Shown: positions 14,401 through 28,845 of the stretch, one piece after another
Numbering within the stretch: position 1 is the first letter of the stretch
Layout: each line of letters starts with the position of its first letter
Source: Taenia hydatigena
Taxonomy: Eukaryota; Platyhelminthes; Cestoda; Cyclophyllidea; Taeniidae
Assembly (NCBI GenBank): GCA_036345935.2
Contig: JADWOT020000006.1
Location: 7,290,519-7,354,518 of the forward strand
Reading direction: 5' to 3'
Length of the DNA: 64,000 nucleotides
Program-made: the position numbers and the translations under genes
Notes under the pieces: generated by a model
What the model was told of the DNA's origin: nothing
What the model saw: only the letters and a program-made list of their open reading frames with translations
Database searches by the model: none

Positions 14401-14415
14401 AAAGAGGAGAGGGGC
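14401..14415 (+). other. Polypurine tract of TRIM element 1
   Basis: AAAGAGGAGAGGGGC immediately before the right LTR (followed by AA), the usual site for plus-strand priming in LTR elements. The same GAGGAGAGGGG precedes an LTR start at 50096-50106. Confidence 0.75.
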
Positions 14416-14417
14416 AA

Positions 14418-14603
14418 TGTAATACTTTGGTTGTTAGAACTGCCGTTTTTTTGTCAAGGTCACAGAGGTGGCCATATTGCCCTAGCTGCGTGGGCTGGCC
14501 TCTGGGCCATGCCAGCAGCCATTTTCCCTCTGTCCGGTGAATATATATATTCTATCCTGCCACTTTGCCTTCTTTTGCCTTAAGGGAGCCTCGGGACGCT
14601 ACA
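14418..14603 (+). repeat. Right LTR of TRIM element 1
   Basis: A 186-bp repeat identical by eye to 13743-13928, followed directly by the ATGTG target duplication. Confidence 0.93.
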
Positions 14604-14608
14604 ATGTG

Positions 14609-17600
14609 TTCCCACAAATTCGGATTCCGCATCAGGAGGACAGAGGCGATGCTGCCCCTTCATACTAAAAGGCCGGCGGGGAAGCAACCACACGCTTGAG
14701 TCAACCTTGGAGCAAGCTCAATGAAAAAGAAGCCCCACCTCTCGAATGATTTTGCGGAACGTCATCCTGAAGCCGCCCCACGTTGTGCGTTGAAATTGGG
14801 CTATGTTCCCCCAGGTGACGTTGCAAGGACATTTGCATCGACAACAACATGCCCACACTCAAGTTCACCGAAAAAAGGCGCCCATCCTCCCCTCCATTAA
14901 GAAAAAAGATAGGCCACTTTTAAATGCCTTTGCTCTCAAACAACAAACACCACCATCATTCCCACCAAAATGGATATGCGCGGGTGTTGTACCGTCAGCA
15001 ACGCCTCTCAGAAGCATGAGATGGGTACTAGGAGAAAGGATAAGATGCATAGCAGGGGTGTGAGTGGGGGACTGATAGACTGCTCTGTACATGGCGGGCA
15101 CGAGGAGAGCCTTACATTTCGTTTAACCTGTTTTTCATTTGCCTCTGTCTTACTGTCTGCCCGACAGATCGGAATGGCAACAACACAGCAACATCAACAA
15201 CAATAATGCATGAGACAAGAGGACAAAGTCGTTTGGCGGATGAAGTGATGACGAGAAAGGACTCGTGGTGTTGACGGGCCCGATGGAAACATCTGCAAAT
15301 GAGATACAAGTAAATACTCGTAAGGAAGATTGAGCAAATTACTAGGGCTTTTTAGCCTGTATAAATGCAAACATAAATCTCGGAAAAAATTGTAAAGGGC
15401 TAAAATCAAAGTGTGTTGTATTCCTAACCTGAAATCCTAATTAGAGGACTTAAAACGACTTCCGTCTTAACGGATAGAGCCAATACTTTTACACGAAGGC
15501 TAAAATAAATTATCACCATCCAGGGTCTCGTCAAATTTGTTTAAACGGTCTAATAAAAAAAGCAAGATGCTCCCGCAGAAGAGTTCACACAAGCAATGTG
15601 ACCTCTTCCCCTCAATAGCAGCAACTTTCTTCCAATGAGCGTTAAATTCCGGGTCTGGGATGAAACGAGCCGAAGTGCAGTTGAGCGCTACTGTCTCATT
15701 TGAAAATGGGAACTTCCCATTTTCCGTCCTAACTGCATTGTGGGCAAAAAGTTAAGGTATTTATGGAATAAACTACTGTCATCGATCTGATATGCTGCAG
15801 AGAGAACCCTCTGACGTCAGAAACCCTTGAAATTGCACAATAGCACAGATGCGATATGCCCCAAAGGGGTTTAGTTGACTTCCACACTTTTGGTTCACGC
15901 ATGTCTGCGGAAAATAGCTGTACAATTTAGCATCACGCCTAGTTAAGAGCACCCTAATGGACACATAATGAGGAATGTGAGAAGACTCTTGAATGGAGTG
16001 AAGTGGGACACCAAAATTGACTGACACAACAACCCGTGGAAAGCAAAGGGTGAAGCTGCAACGCAGCACGACCTCATTACTTATTCACTCGTTACAGAAG
16101 ACAAAAAACAAAATTCTTGGCCAATTTTTGAACGAGCAATCGCGTGGAGATAGTTTCATTTGTAATACCACTTAATAGCAGAAGGACAAAAGACGTACGC
16201 CGCTGAAAGCCGGAAGCATTTCTGGATTGTAACGTTTGGTTTAAAGGAACGGAAAAAATAATAGAACTGCCAGATATACAAAAGTCATCTATCGCAAATT
16301 TTGGAAAGCGCATGCCAGTGATGGAGATTGTGCATAGATGAAGGCAGCAGTGTCAATTATTGAAAATGTTTTATGCTTTACTGGTGAACGATGGACTCAC
16401 CATGTTTTGTGGTCATTTACTAGATGTTGAGATCGATCTTTTTGAAACAACCGTTTGCATTTCAAGGGACTGATGTTTACTCGAGGATAAGAAAGTGCGA
16501 GACGAGCGTCGCCAACGCATCATGAAAAGGCATAAAAATCCATGCCCACGCGACTTTCTAATTCAAATAATGAAGCAAGAGGTATTCAGAAATTGGATTT
16601 GGCCAAAAACTCAAGGCAATACATTTCCCTTGCGGCCGAATCTAACGCATGCGTGAAAACAAGTTAATCAAGGTTCCAAAAAGCGTTCTCCAAGGTCTGT
16701 TCCAGTTTCAGTTCATTACCCTTCACTCAGCCCAACTTCATAATGCTCACAATTTCTGTTACTAAAATTTATCAAATTCGCATAACTACTACTGTGAGAC
16801 ATATCTCTTTCGGCAAATAAGTGATCCTCATGGCCCTCACTTTGAAGCAATGGAGCATTAAAATTATTTAAGGATAACAGGTGTCATGATGTCTAACTAA
16901 AAGCGAACTCAAATCAACACTATTTTTATGCCCCTTTCGGAAATCCATCTCATGACAAAAAGATGGTGCGTTCTCACAGTAACGACAGAGCACTAGGAAG
17001 AATGGTGCTAATTCGAATCACAGAAATTGAAAATTGTTTGATCTAACGACATCAATACCTTTAACTGTTCAGTCTTTCATCCATATTGGCTAAAAAAACG
17101 CTTGCTTCTACATTCTTGGCACTTCCTAGTCATTCCTCAAATATCACACACGGTACTGAACATGGCGCTGGGGATTATTTTAGAATCAAAGGCGTTAGAG
17201 CCTCCCAAAATGAGGTGTAATCAGCTTCTAATGATAGTGTTTTCAATAAATGAGGTAGTAGAACAGTGCACAATAGGCCTACCGTGGTTCGCATGATTGC
17301 TCACCACTATACGAACGAGCATGCATCCCGAAGATGGTTGGTGAAATTCAACAGTCAAATTAGCTTACAAACTGAAGGAGAGTATGCCTAGTGATCACTA
17401 CGGCACTTGACAGGGTAATTTGGCTTTTCCAAACCGCGGAATAAAGAGTTAATTTGAGAAGAGGTCCTAGGTTTCTAAGCTTCGTCCACTGAAATTAAAT
17501 CCAGTTTACATTAAAGATGTTTAGGTATTGAGCCTGGTTTTCTGCACTTCTAATATTCCATACATTCACCTCTAAGCAATTTGGGTAAATAATGTGATGA

Positions 17601-18092
17601 GCAGAGGAATGTAGTAGTAGATCCCAAATGTTGCTATGGTTCCAATGAGACTACCATGGAAAACCTCCAATTGCAAACCAGTTTTGGATGGCAGATTTTG
17701 TAATCGGTCGTAAAATAATCTCAAAATTGAGCAGAAGAGAGGACTACTAGATGTTAGGAGAGATTTAATGTTAGAAATACACCAAAACACATAGGTATTT
17801 CTACGCTCAGAATTCTTAGGCTTTGTAATTCACAAAATGTGGGTTCTCAACTAGCAAAACTAACCCTCCGGCTGAAGACAACATCACACTACAACGTTAA
17901 AAACGAACTAAAAAACAGTTTAGTTTAAAATATTTGTCAGACGTATTATTCCTTTTGATATCCGCCTTGTGATAAGGACCATAAAACATTCATATTAGAT
18001 AGTACAAGTGAGAATAGAATGTGGACTTACAAGAAAGGTTATGCAAGGAGAGCGGTTCGAGAGGTGGGAGGGAGTGGAGGACAAGATGGCTT
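14609..18092. other. Intergenic, no gene recognised
   Basis: About 3.5 kb between the TRIM and the 3' end of the PP2C gene. Only short ORFs on both strands with no recognised domain. 14.6-15.1 kb is relatively GC-rich; the rest is AT-rich. Confidence 0.5.
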
Positions 18093-21000
18093 TTAGGTAG
18101 TAGACTCAGTCGGCGACGCGGCGGAGGTGGCGACAGGGGAAGCGTTTGTGGCAGCGTTTGTAGAGGGGTTGGCCTTTTCCCCCGCCTCCTCGGCCGACTC
18201 CACGACGGGCTCAGTGGCTCCCGAGCGTTGAAGTGACGAAGGTCCGTTCTGTATGATACCATGGCAGGAGGCCAGCAACTGCTGAATCATTGATAACCTA
18301 CGGGGTGACACCGTAGAAGAGAAAAGTGAAAATAGTCAAAATCAATTTATAAATGCTCCACCACTTTCTTAAAGCAGCTTGCTCACATTTCTCCGATAGA
18401 TAAATACTTTTCGACGAGTTTGTTTGATTTGTGGAAGACACCTATGTCTTACATCCTTTATTTATTTGAAAGCGTTTTTGATTTATTTATTTATTAGTTA
18501 AATGACCATTCAATGGAGATGTACTAAGTTTAATCGTTGAGACTCCGGAGATCACCCATTTGGGGATGCGCTCATTCGACAAGGGAAAGTTATTGAGAAC
18601 ACCAAAATCTAAGACATTTGCGCAATGTAAGTGGAAATAAACTCCATTTCCTTGAAGCCAAATTTGTGGCCAATGCTTCCAACCACATCCTCCCAAAGGG
18701 ATATCACTTTTGATTTTAGCCTGAAAGACGTAAAACCCAGAACCAAAAAGGCTTTTGAATATCATAATGAAAAAGTCATTATACGGCCTTATCAGCAATT
18801 TTGACAGAGGGAATATAGGAAAATAAGGTATAGTTAGAGGACGATGGCCTGTTGATATGAGTTGTTAAGACAGGGGCATCGGCTGCAGCCTGAAATGCGA
18901 ACATCACACTAATGAGCTACCTATTTTTCATGGAATTGTTAAACAACAAGAATAACGTGCGGATGCGTTAATGTCAAATATAATTTTCTCCCTCAATGAA
19001 ATTTGTAAATAACTGAAAGCATATGGCTTTCGGAAACGTGGTATAAATGAGAAGGCATTTTCAATTCAGTATCTATTGGGTGAGATCGCGGTTACAATGA
19101 AGTGATCTTTATCCTGTTAAGGCATATCTGCAACTTGACCATAATAAGAAGTCCCCAAGAAAAACTTACCCAGACATACCCCCAACGCATGCCTCTATAA
19201 TGTGCCATTCAAAGGTCGTGACAGTTTATAAAAGAGGCTTAAAATGCACACGTGGATATGGTGTCAATAGCAGGTCTGAACTTTCAAACACGCAGGCTTG
19301 CAAGCGGAAACGAAGTTAGCAGACGGTGTTTGGCCTTACACAGAGTTATTGCGAAATCTGTTTCTTTGGAAAGACGGAGGTACTACGTGGATACACCTTC
19401 GTCAAAGTCTAGCAAACCTCGATGTGATTCCGTGTGCCTAATTAAGTTATTATTACTTTTGCAGGCGCGTTGGGCAGGCACTCGCAGATTCACTTTGGTG
19501 ACAGCAATGGTTCTTGCCCTCAATTAAAATCGAACATGACTGTCAGAGGAGAAAAGCATCCCGTGTAAATATTGGGTCAAGATATAGCAATGTAGCAATT
19601 GGGGATGGAGAAATCAACAAAAATCTACCTTGTTCTCCCATTTACATTGCTCAATTCTCCAACATTTCTGTGAACTGGAATTATTATCGAGTCGTGGGCA
19701 AAAATACAAGAGTAGGGTTAAAAATCGGTTTTAGAAACCAAAAATTCAACAAATGAGAGAATCCTGGATCCTATAAGATTTTGAAGCTTAAACCAGTTTG
19801 CGACGAGGACGATTGAGTCTGCGAAACTACCTCAAATTTCGGAAAAATGAAAGGGTCAATATGAAAACTACCTTTAATGAGCGATGATGACCTTCCACCA
19901 TCGATTAATTTGACCGGTCGTGCTATACTCATACAAAATACATATGTATACACCCACATGAATTGAGTCAAATGAGGTCTAAAACTTTTTTATCAGTGAA
20001 GCCGTGCTGGTGATTATATGGAAAGTGTGTCCTTGGTCCGGGCTGGTATTCATTTAGTAAGGTGTCAGTCCCTAACAGATACAGCTCCAGCTGTCACACC
20101 ATAATACTTTGTAGATTTTCGTGAAAGCAGCCTCAGATGAACAGTCAGTGAATGAATAATAGAATCAGTGCCTAAAAGTTCATTACGGAGTGAGAATCCT
20201 ACCATTTGTGTTTGTCAACCTCTGCTCGAGCGAAGGGAAAAGAGAAAGTTGGAAATAGAAAGGGCTCTTATAAGGCGATACTACATCGCACCGTTATGTA
20301 CTCACACGGAAGAGAGCAGTTCTTTCCACGCAGACAGATTTACAGAGAACCTTCTCCACCTCTCTCGCGACCCGGTTAGACAAAAGACTACTTTCGCATA
20401 AGCCAGTGGAATATTTAATCGCAATAATGCATATAATAACTGCATTCCAGCGAAGCACGAGTAGAACAGCTTAAATTCTATCCACATTCAATAGCTAATG
20501 GGGAGTGAACTAAAATCTGAACACCTTTTTCCGCACTGCAGTTATTTTAAGGACGACATTCGATTGCGGCTAAAAGAAAAAGACTGAACATTTTTTTTGA
20601 CTTTATGTACTCGATGATATAACCCGTCGACGTCGGCCCAGGTTTATTTTTGTCGTGTGCAATACCATGTTATATTCTTTTCAGCAGTGCCGAAATCGCG
20701 ATCCGCCTTCCACTATCAATCATTCACAATATCACGTTCAAAAGAAGCACTCAAACCATGTTGAACCAACACCGCTTCTAACAGCAATAAATATTGGTAG
20801 TTCGACCAGCTCATAGTTAACATTACCATTCCAAAAGCATCAACCCTGGATCAATTACCTCTAATAAATGCAAGTTTATCGCCTACATTTATATATTTGG
20901 CTTTAGGTTACCTGAATGTCATTCCTGACAAGGCTAGAAGCTTTTATGGTAACAAGAATTACGTCAGGAATGAAGACAGCACCTGATTTCATCTACCACC

Positions 21001-24000
21001 GAGAAAATCACTTCCTTCGCCCTGCCTACTTTAAAGCTGAAAGGTCAAAACAAATGCTACACTTCCAAATTATAGTACTAACGCAGAGGATCTGTAACGG
21101 ATTTCCACACGTTGCAGCGTCTTTAAAAAAGGAGTCCGCTGCCATACCAACTGCAGGTAGGAAAGGTTTAAATTAAATTAAGAACACCTTTTACCGATTC
21201 AGAAGGCAGTAACGAACACCTTCCTTCTTCAGTTTATTGGAACCTTTAGAGCAACAGCAAAGCTTTGAAGAAGGATCCCCAGACCACTCACAAATGCTTA
21301 ACCATGTTTTCACAACACATATAGCAGAGAGACAACAGCTAGAAAATAATTAAGGTGGGTAATATGCACGTGCGTGAGTGGGGAGTCAAAGTCAAAAACC
21401 AAGTCTTACCGAGAATTTGTGTCGGGAGAGCATTCGGGTCCTCCCTTCGAGGTCGAAGGTCCGCGAGCGTCCAGTATTCGTTGAACCAGAGCTCCCCTTT
21501 AAACGGAGAAGTAGAGAATGAACAAGAGATGAGTTCGAGGTGGAGAATGTGAAAGATGGAGAGCTCACTCACTTGCAGTAGACAGCATGGGGAGGGAATT
21601 CGCCATTCAGGTTATTGCGAATACGGCTGAGGAGATGATTAACTGGCGTCGCCTTCGGACAGCCATCGTTATTCAAAATATCTGCGAAGGTGACGAGAAC
21701 AGTTTTAATTAAGAGCTCACAAAGAGGAACTAAAAAGCAGGTTCACAATTATCCAGCAGCTTGGAAGACCTCATCATTTTTAAAGAATCCAGTTAGTGAT
21801 TACAATTTCGATACGTGATGCCGATAAACTGCGCACGGAATCCGCATAACAGCCGAAACTGAATGGAGATATTGTCGAGCATATCGCAAGCCCACTTACT
21901 TAAATAAGCAACCATACTTAAATATGTTTTTATATGAAAAGAAAATATTGGAAAGAAACGCATTCATAATCTTGAAATGAACATGAAATTTCCTTCAATG
22001 AACAACTAAGCCTTGTATTTGGCAATCCTGAATCCCAAACGAATGGGTGTAGGAGCCTAGTGAAACCTAATGTTTATGAAGTACCCCACCATCTGCCACC
22101 ACATAAAAACTGAACGATTAGAAACATTTGTAGTAAAAAGAATTCAACCGAGTGACGTGTAGTCACCTGACTTAACGCAATCGCCACACCAACCACACAA
22201 ACCGCATGGAGCAAACAGAAAAGAAGCGACAAGTGTTGAAATCGACGTCTCAGATATCGGCACACAATGGGCAGGTGGTTAGTGATGCACGTTTTCTTAG
22301 CCGAAGTTATTTTAAGAATTCACAGAGCGTAGAAAGAATGCGAAAATCCCGCCTTAGTCATGAATGAAACAGCGCCCCGAGCATGTAGAAAAGAACTGCG
22401 CGAATGCGCTAGAAATTTTTCGGTTTCAATTAAATAACGAAAATTTGACATGCGGATGTAATGGCGAATGGGAGGAACTAACATTGCGCACACCACAAAC
22501 ATGGCACGTCGCAAAGTTGACCCCTGTGGTCATAGTAACGAGGGCCATTTCGCTCGCCAAATGCCATGGCCCGATCAATGCATTTAAGCACAATTGTGCA
22601 TTTCTCAATGGGAATGAAATGTGACGATGATAGTCCACACTCCACTATGCTTCTAAAAGGTGCTAATCTTAATGAATATCGAGAGCGTACGCTCTTTAAC
22701 TTCGCAATTTGGTAGCACGTAACTCGGTTCAAAATGCGCTGGAAGTAGACAAAGACGGGAGTCTAATTTGTCATTATATAATCCATCTCATCAAAAGCAA
22801 AGCGCTGGCGTTTTCACTGAGAACAATGACTAAGGGCAAAACCGTAGCGCAATATCACGCTATAAAAGGCTGAGAGAACCAAAAATGGTCTTTTTTGTCC
22901 CGCGTTGATGAACAAAGACACTGTGAGCAGTAGTGAATAGGGACTTAAAATGAATATAATCGACCTTCCTTCGCCTAACCAATCCATAGATGGTTGGCAA
23001 AGATTGAGGAGACCAATTCAAAAGTTAAAATTGAAATCACAGCAGGTAAAAATTTACCAACAATGGCAAAAGATCTAAAAAAATTGTTTGAAACCACCTT
23101 CACCATTTGCAGAAACAATCGTATCCATTTCTATGCTGTGACGAGAAGCTGAAGAGAACAAATTACAACTCCGATAATCATCAATGCGGAAGACGACAAA
23201 TTGTGAATCCGTTCCTAGTAAAACCGGGTCTATTTGCAACCATCTAACTAAAGAATACTACCGCCCCATGTACGATACAGCCGTACACACAGCACCACCA
23301 TTCTGCAGGAGCAATTCGACCCAGTTTGCCTACCGCCCCACCGCCTGACTCAACTGCCGTGCAGACCCATTCTTTCCTTGGAGAAAGTGAACAAAGCAAA
23401 ATGATGCTAAAAATCGCTTTACTCTCCGGTAAACGAGCATTTCTGCACCCCCAATGTACTATCACCGCATATTATGTGTTGAGTGATGGCTATTCACAGT
23501 CCTGATCGAAGGTATTGTGAACGTTTCACAGGCTACAAGATAATGAGCCAAGAGAGGTGAACTTATACAGGACTCACCGTTTGCCATGCGTTCCACGGTT
23601 TCCTCCAGGCGTTTGTCCTTTGCCTGCAGCTCTGGATCCATCTTGGGTGCGGGCTCAAAGGCCACGAGAACCATGCTCATATTATCTGAACTGCCCTGGA
23701 GGAAGAATGAAACATACCGATTGAAAAATTACATACACAATCTAAATTACTCGAAGTTTGGAAATAGCCTGCAAGTTAGGGCACAAATAATACTTCTTGA
23801 AGATTTGGCTCTTCCACAAGGAGGACAGAAATACATTTGGTACTTTCAATAAGACGGACAGCAAACGTTTCTACTAATCACATTATCTTTTTACAAATGG
23901 AGGATTCGCGGAATTTAGCAATATTGATAATTTATCAATGAATTCATGTGGCAAGGTCAAAAAACCACAAAATTCGCATCATCAGGAAGAACCGAATGCT

Positions 24001-27000
24001 ACTTTAATCTTAAAGCAATGTACAAGCCACCCTAAATCAAAATGACAGCGACACCAAGCGCAGTCCTTGAAAAGTGCCTCTGTAGGAAATAATGACTCAC
24101 TGGGAAAAAAATACCTCATGATGCTATTATGCACACATACACAGGTTTTGAAGACTTTCCAACCATGTTATTCGCAAAAAAAGTTCCATACGCACCGTTC
24201 AAATAGCGTCAGAACATTCTGAGTGAGTTGTACCCCAAATAGACCTGAGGTCAAGGAGAGGATAGCACGAAAGCACGCAAGGAAATAGTCATCGCAAAAA
24301 CAAACTTTTATTGGTTCTTATAAAGCAGAATTTCGATAGAGATAGGCAAGAGATAAGAACTAAAGAGATAAGCAGGCCATAAAGGGCTATCCACACAAAC
24401 ATCCGAAAACGGCTCTCTTGCAGGATCACCTCCTGTCACAGTCAATAGGTCTGCTAAAGGTACTCGAGTCTTTTCTTTACTTCCACGGCATTATAAAATG
24501 CGTTTTGTGATTTAATCAACTTTGATTGGAAACGGAAAACATGGATTTTTACAAATTTTAGCGATATCATATGATAAATAGCATACAACGCGTTTGCTAT
24601 ACGCATTAATCTTGCTGTGACAAATAACCAGTATAAAATGAATTTCAACTTAACATTTACCACCTAAAGCTGGTCAATACCCCGATTCCTATTGTGTCAG
24701 ATCTTTTAGTTTTGAATTTCCGAACTCTTGAGGTAATAACATTCGCATGATTCGCCATTGTGCCCTTACAGGGAAAAGTTATTAGCATTGCTTTAAACGC
24801 AATTATACACAAAGGAGTTCTCATTGTGGAGTTATTGTAAAAGCGGTTTTCTTCGAACATATAACCAAAAAGTGGTACTATTGGCGAAGCAGTGCTTCCA
24901 ACTGGTCTGCGTGGATGACTGACAGATACAAGTCACAATACCACGTGAGCAGAAGAGTTCTACTATTGAAGACAAGTTTGTGACTAGTTGCAAATAAGTT
25001 ATGCATAAAAACTCAATCGAGACCCAAAGCTTAATGGTAGGCCAAAAGGCAAGGGAAGGCAAATCCATTCACCACAAATCAAGCGGGCTTTGGCGCCGAG
25101 GATTGATGCGATTACTTCCAATACTTTCGGTCAACCGAAAAAAACCCCAACAGGATAACGAATCAGAAAAGATATAATTAAAAATCTCCTACTTTAGGTT
25201 CTGAAACTCATGAGTTTACAGTGGTCCAAGCGCCTAAAAATTGGTTAGTCGCTGCACTATGGTACAGCGAGGCGGTACTTTTAAAGAAATTTGTGGTTTG
25301 GAAAGACCTGCTCCTGCCCGGGGACTCACGTTGTAGAGGCAGTAGTCGATGACCTCATTGCAGACCCTCGAGAGGTCGCCTACACTGCGCATACGCTCGC
25401 TAACTACACGACAGAGGTCCTCGTTGCTCACCACGTCCCAGACTCCGTCGCATGCCAGCACCACCATCTGGTCGTGCTCTGGTTGTCGGTCGATTACCGT
25501 AATCTCCGGCTCCGGCGAGATTAGCTGCTCTGTTGGGCCGAGGTCGCGTGCCGTCTTGTAAGAGTAGTCACCCAGCGATCTGCACAGTGCGGAGGTGAAA
25601 TACACCAACATAAACCTCCTTCAGAACCCGTCCACCTGCCCTCTCATTAAACTTTTGTGCCTGTTAGCTTGGTCAATTGGGCAAAAAAGCACAAACCGCG
25701 GAATAAACCACTTCTGCATAACCAATGCTTCAGTAAATCCCATTTGTAAAGCCACAAGGCGCATTCTAGACGCAAAAGTAGCCTATATATCCACAACACC
25801 TACCATCATTTGGGTCATTGAATTTCGTAAAAATGGAACAATTCATCATATACGCAAATGTACAGAAAAAAATAATCAAAAATGGAGACTTCCTACCAAT
25901 TCCTGCCTTCATTGGCTTGTTATTTGTTAAATTATTGTCTAAACAACTTTTGGAAATGACCCATTCATTACTTATCTCCATTTTCAATTTCGAAAGACTT
26001 AAAAAAAATTATCTAGTGCCAAATGGTTAGATCTTTTCCAACGTGCAGATGGCATTCTTAGCTTGTTTTAATTATGGTCCATTAAGAAATTAAGAAAAAA
26101 ATAACCCAACAAGCCGAAAATGTTCAGTTAAAATGAGGATGGCAAAAACGCACTCTCATCCATAAACTCAACAAAACTAGTTCGAAAAATTTAGATTCGT
26201 TTCAAAATTACACTTGCAGAAGTAAGGGCCTGTGTCTGAATATTCCAACAACACCAATATCCAATTATTCTAATCATTTGCAGAAACATTCAATTTCCTA
26301 TTAACAGCGGTTGGGGTGCAATAGGCTTGGTCTAATCGTGAGGCAAAAATTACAGCTCAACTTCTACCTACAAAGAAACACATTCCAAGGAAGGCAGTGC
26401 GCGATTCAGCGTTGCCATACTTAGGAGATAGAAGCACCTTCCTGCAGAAGAACAGCACTATCAATGCAGGAAATAGGGAGGAAACACGCATGCATGAATG
26501 TAAAGTTAAATTGGCAAAAGTTTGGCAATCGCGTTATCAAATGGTATCATTGTGGATGCCTGGGACAATAGGGAGGAAAAAATTCCCTGAAGAGCCACGA
26601 AATGAGACTTCCTTCAAAAGCAAAAAAACAGTGATCAATCAGTCAGTTACGATAATTTCTGTCTTAGACTGATCTCCCAACAAAACGCAGTGTGATAAAC
26701 CAGACTGCCTCAAAGCGGGATTTCGCCCGCTTAATATGTAGGCCCAGTCGCAAAATATTGTGATAATGTTAAAGTTGTTATTTCTACACTTCCAAAAACG
26801 TGAATTCACGTAAATATTTTGCGATAGAATAGCCTCAAGAATCAGATCACTGGATAATTGAGAAGCCAAAGTGCTACGTATTAAAACTTACCTCACTTTA
26901 ACAAAAAAAGCCTTGTTTTTTCCTTCACAGCGCGTGAATCGCGCATTTTTATTTTTGAGCAGTAATGAAATAGTGGAAAGGATTATTCTCCCATCAAGAC

Positions 27001-28839
27001 CAATTCTTCGGAAGTGACCTATTCTAATGGATGTAAAAGAAATACTCATCAAAACACGCCTTAGAACCATGTTTTGTCGACGCACAGAATCTCCAGACGA
27101 CAGCTTAAAAAGGGACCTCATTGACGTTCCAATGCGCAATCACGTAACACAACGACACTAAAAATGTCATTCATATATTTTCCATAGATAGGGTTTATCT
27201 TTCAGTGCATAGAAATAAAGAGTAGTCAGACGGAGGTGATCTTCAGCTAATGCATGCTGTAGATTTGTAATATTTATGTTTATTTTTCCCAGGGTTCAAA
27301 TTCTCCATCTTCTCACAAAAAGGAAACAAATGATGAACTTGATAAAGTCAGTAAATTTCGAGCCAATTTCACAAAAAATAGGATGCGCACAATTTCATAA
27401 AAAAGGCTAAATTAACGAAAGTGAGCTAGAACACTAAAAACATTAAACACCTCCTAAAACTATGTCAGCTTTTGGAAAGTAGACCAGAAAGAAAAATTCA
27501 GCCCATGCAGGGACGTACATTAGTGAGCATTAGATTTTCCGCTTTGATGGCCCAATAACCGCATTTCTAGGTTGTAAAAGCGACTGCCAGGAAAACCCAC
27601 CTGGAGACGGCAAGATTGCCATTAACACGCTCGACAATGACAGAGCCACCGGCCTTCTGAATACGTTCCTTCTCGCTGGGATGGGCAGGTTTGTGGTCGG
27701 TGGTGGCGAAGCCCACTTCCCCGTCGCGGATGAGCACGGCGCGCGAGTCACCGCAATTGACGAAGAAGATGTGCTTCGGTGTGATGAGTACACATACTGC
27801 CGTGGAGCCCGACCTGTCTGAGCCATTGGCAATCTCCGGCAAGTTACGCAGCTCTTCGTCCAGCGCTAGGAAACCCTCGCGGATGCCCTGACGCACCTCC
27901 GGGATACTCGGCGCCAACTCCGGATCGATCTTCTTGAACTCTTCCGTATCCACAATTCGCTATGAATGCAAGGCAGCTGTCGAGTTGGTGATTTAATCGA
28001 CTTTTATTCACCATGATAGCCTATCGGGAATTAACGCTGCAACTCCTCTAATCGACGATAAAAGGCATTATTTACAAGGTTTCAACCACATCCAGAAGTT
28101 AAGGATTTGTGTCTCCATGTAGGAGGCATTTCTCTACTCAGAAAACTATTGATTTCCTGCGAGCTAATCAACGACCGGAAATGTCATCGGTTCGCATACA
28201 AAGAGGGCATTAATACAGATTCGCAAACAACTTCCTATGAAAGAAACGACAACAAAGGCAAAAAGCAATAACCAGGCCGAGAACGAAATACAAAACTAGA
28301 AAGCACATCGGCTTAAATATATAAAAAGTGCTTGGCCATAAGTACTTGACTTGAAGAAATAGGGCCGAGCACATAAACAAGCGAGCAAAACTAGCATGAG
28401 AATTAAAAACTAAGAGCATTACCATGGCTGGTTCTTAACGAATTGCCCCGTGGCAAACCGCTAAGAGGGCATAAAATCTAAAGTACACTAAGTTGCGTAA
28501 ATGAATGTAGTTGTTCATCTAAGTAAATACAGATCACAATAATCGCCTAATAGCTAATTGTGCCGCAGAAAAAAACCAGGGGGTGTTTAGAGCACGATAA
28601 AATCATACTTTGAGAAGTTCAGCTGCACATCGCTCCGAGACGAGGGCACCCGCGTGCCCATCAAAGACGGCGAAAAATGACCAATCCTTAAGGTGACCAG
28701 GAAGTCTGGTTATTGCACAGTGGGCATCCTCCATAGAAACACGCCATCCCTGCATGCTGGAGAGTCCGTAACGGAGATTATTACCCTCACCGGATTCATT
28801 GAACTTTTCCGTTATCGGTGTAGCTAGCAACGCACCCAT
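18093..28839 (-). CDS. PPM1: PP2C-family Ser/Thr phosphatase, PPM1A/PPM1B-like (complete)
   Basis: Metal-dependent Ser/Thr phosphatase that, in other animals, opposes stress MAPK, TGF-beta and related kinases. Exons (minus): 28839-28609, 27959-27601, 25579-25330, 23695-23578, 21681-21573, 21496-21410, 18297-18093. They sum to 1,359 nt, 452 aa, in frame throughout, within the PPM1A/B size range. Metal and phosphate residues fall at the human PPM1A numbers: R33, E37, D38 (VSMEDAH) and D60, G61 (FDGHAG). Later motifs: [34 protein letters not shown] and GSSDNMS. The start MGALL leaves Gly2 as a possible N-myristoylation site, as in PPM1A. The tail (last exon) is Ser/Thr/Ala/Glu-rich and looks disordered. 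An AG acceptor lies five bases before the ATG, so a 5' UTR exon or a spliced leader is likely. Introns are 0.09-3.1 kb and hold no other recognised gene. PPM1A and PPM1B cannot be told apart here. Confidence 0.93.
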
Positions 28840-28845
28840 ATCCCT

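Larger units (their letters stand above)
13738..14608 (+). mobile_element. Intact TRIM (miniature LTR retrotransposon) with 5-bp target-site duplication
   Basis: An 861-bp element (13743-14603) bounded by two 186-bp direct repeats that appear identical, each starting TGTAATAC and ending GACGCTACA, so with TG...CA ends. It is flanked by the duplication ATGTG (13738-13742 and 14604-14608). The 489-bp interior encodes no gag or pol. It has a primer-binding site directly after the left LTR and a purine tract directly before the right LTR. That structure defines a non-autonomous terminal-repeat retrotransposon in miniature, which must use another element's proteins. Identical LTRs and an unmutated duplication point to recent insertion. 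It lies about 540 bp upstream of the ATP13A1-like ATG. Strand is assigned by the PBS/PPT order. Confidence 0.92.

Noticed and set aside
14320..14583. ORFs through TRIM LTRs (with GHRGG-IALAAWAGLWAMPAA-like peptides) in several copies
   Set aside because: The ORF-like pattern follows LTR DNA conservation; solo LTRs have different stops and frames and no gag or pol domain is present.
18021..18236. Plus-strand 71-codon Gly/Arg-rich ORF
   Set aside because: Antisense of the last PP2C exon; its Arg/Gly richness mirrors the Pro/Ser/Ala-rich tail.
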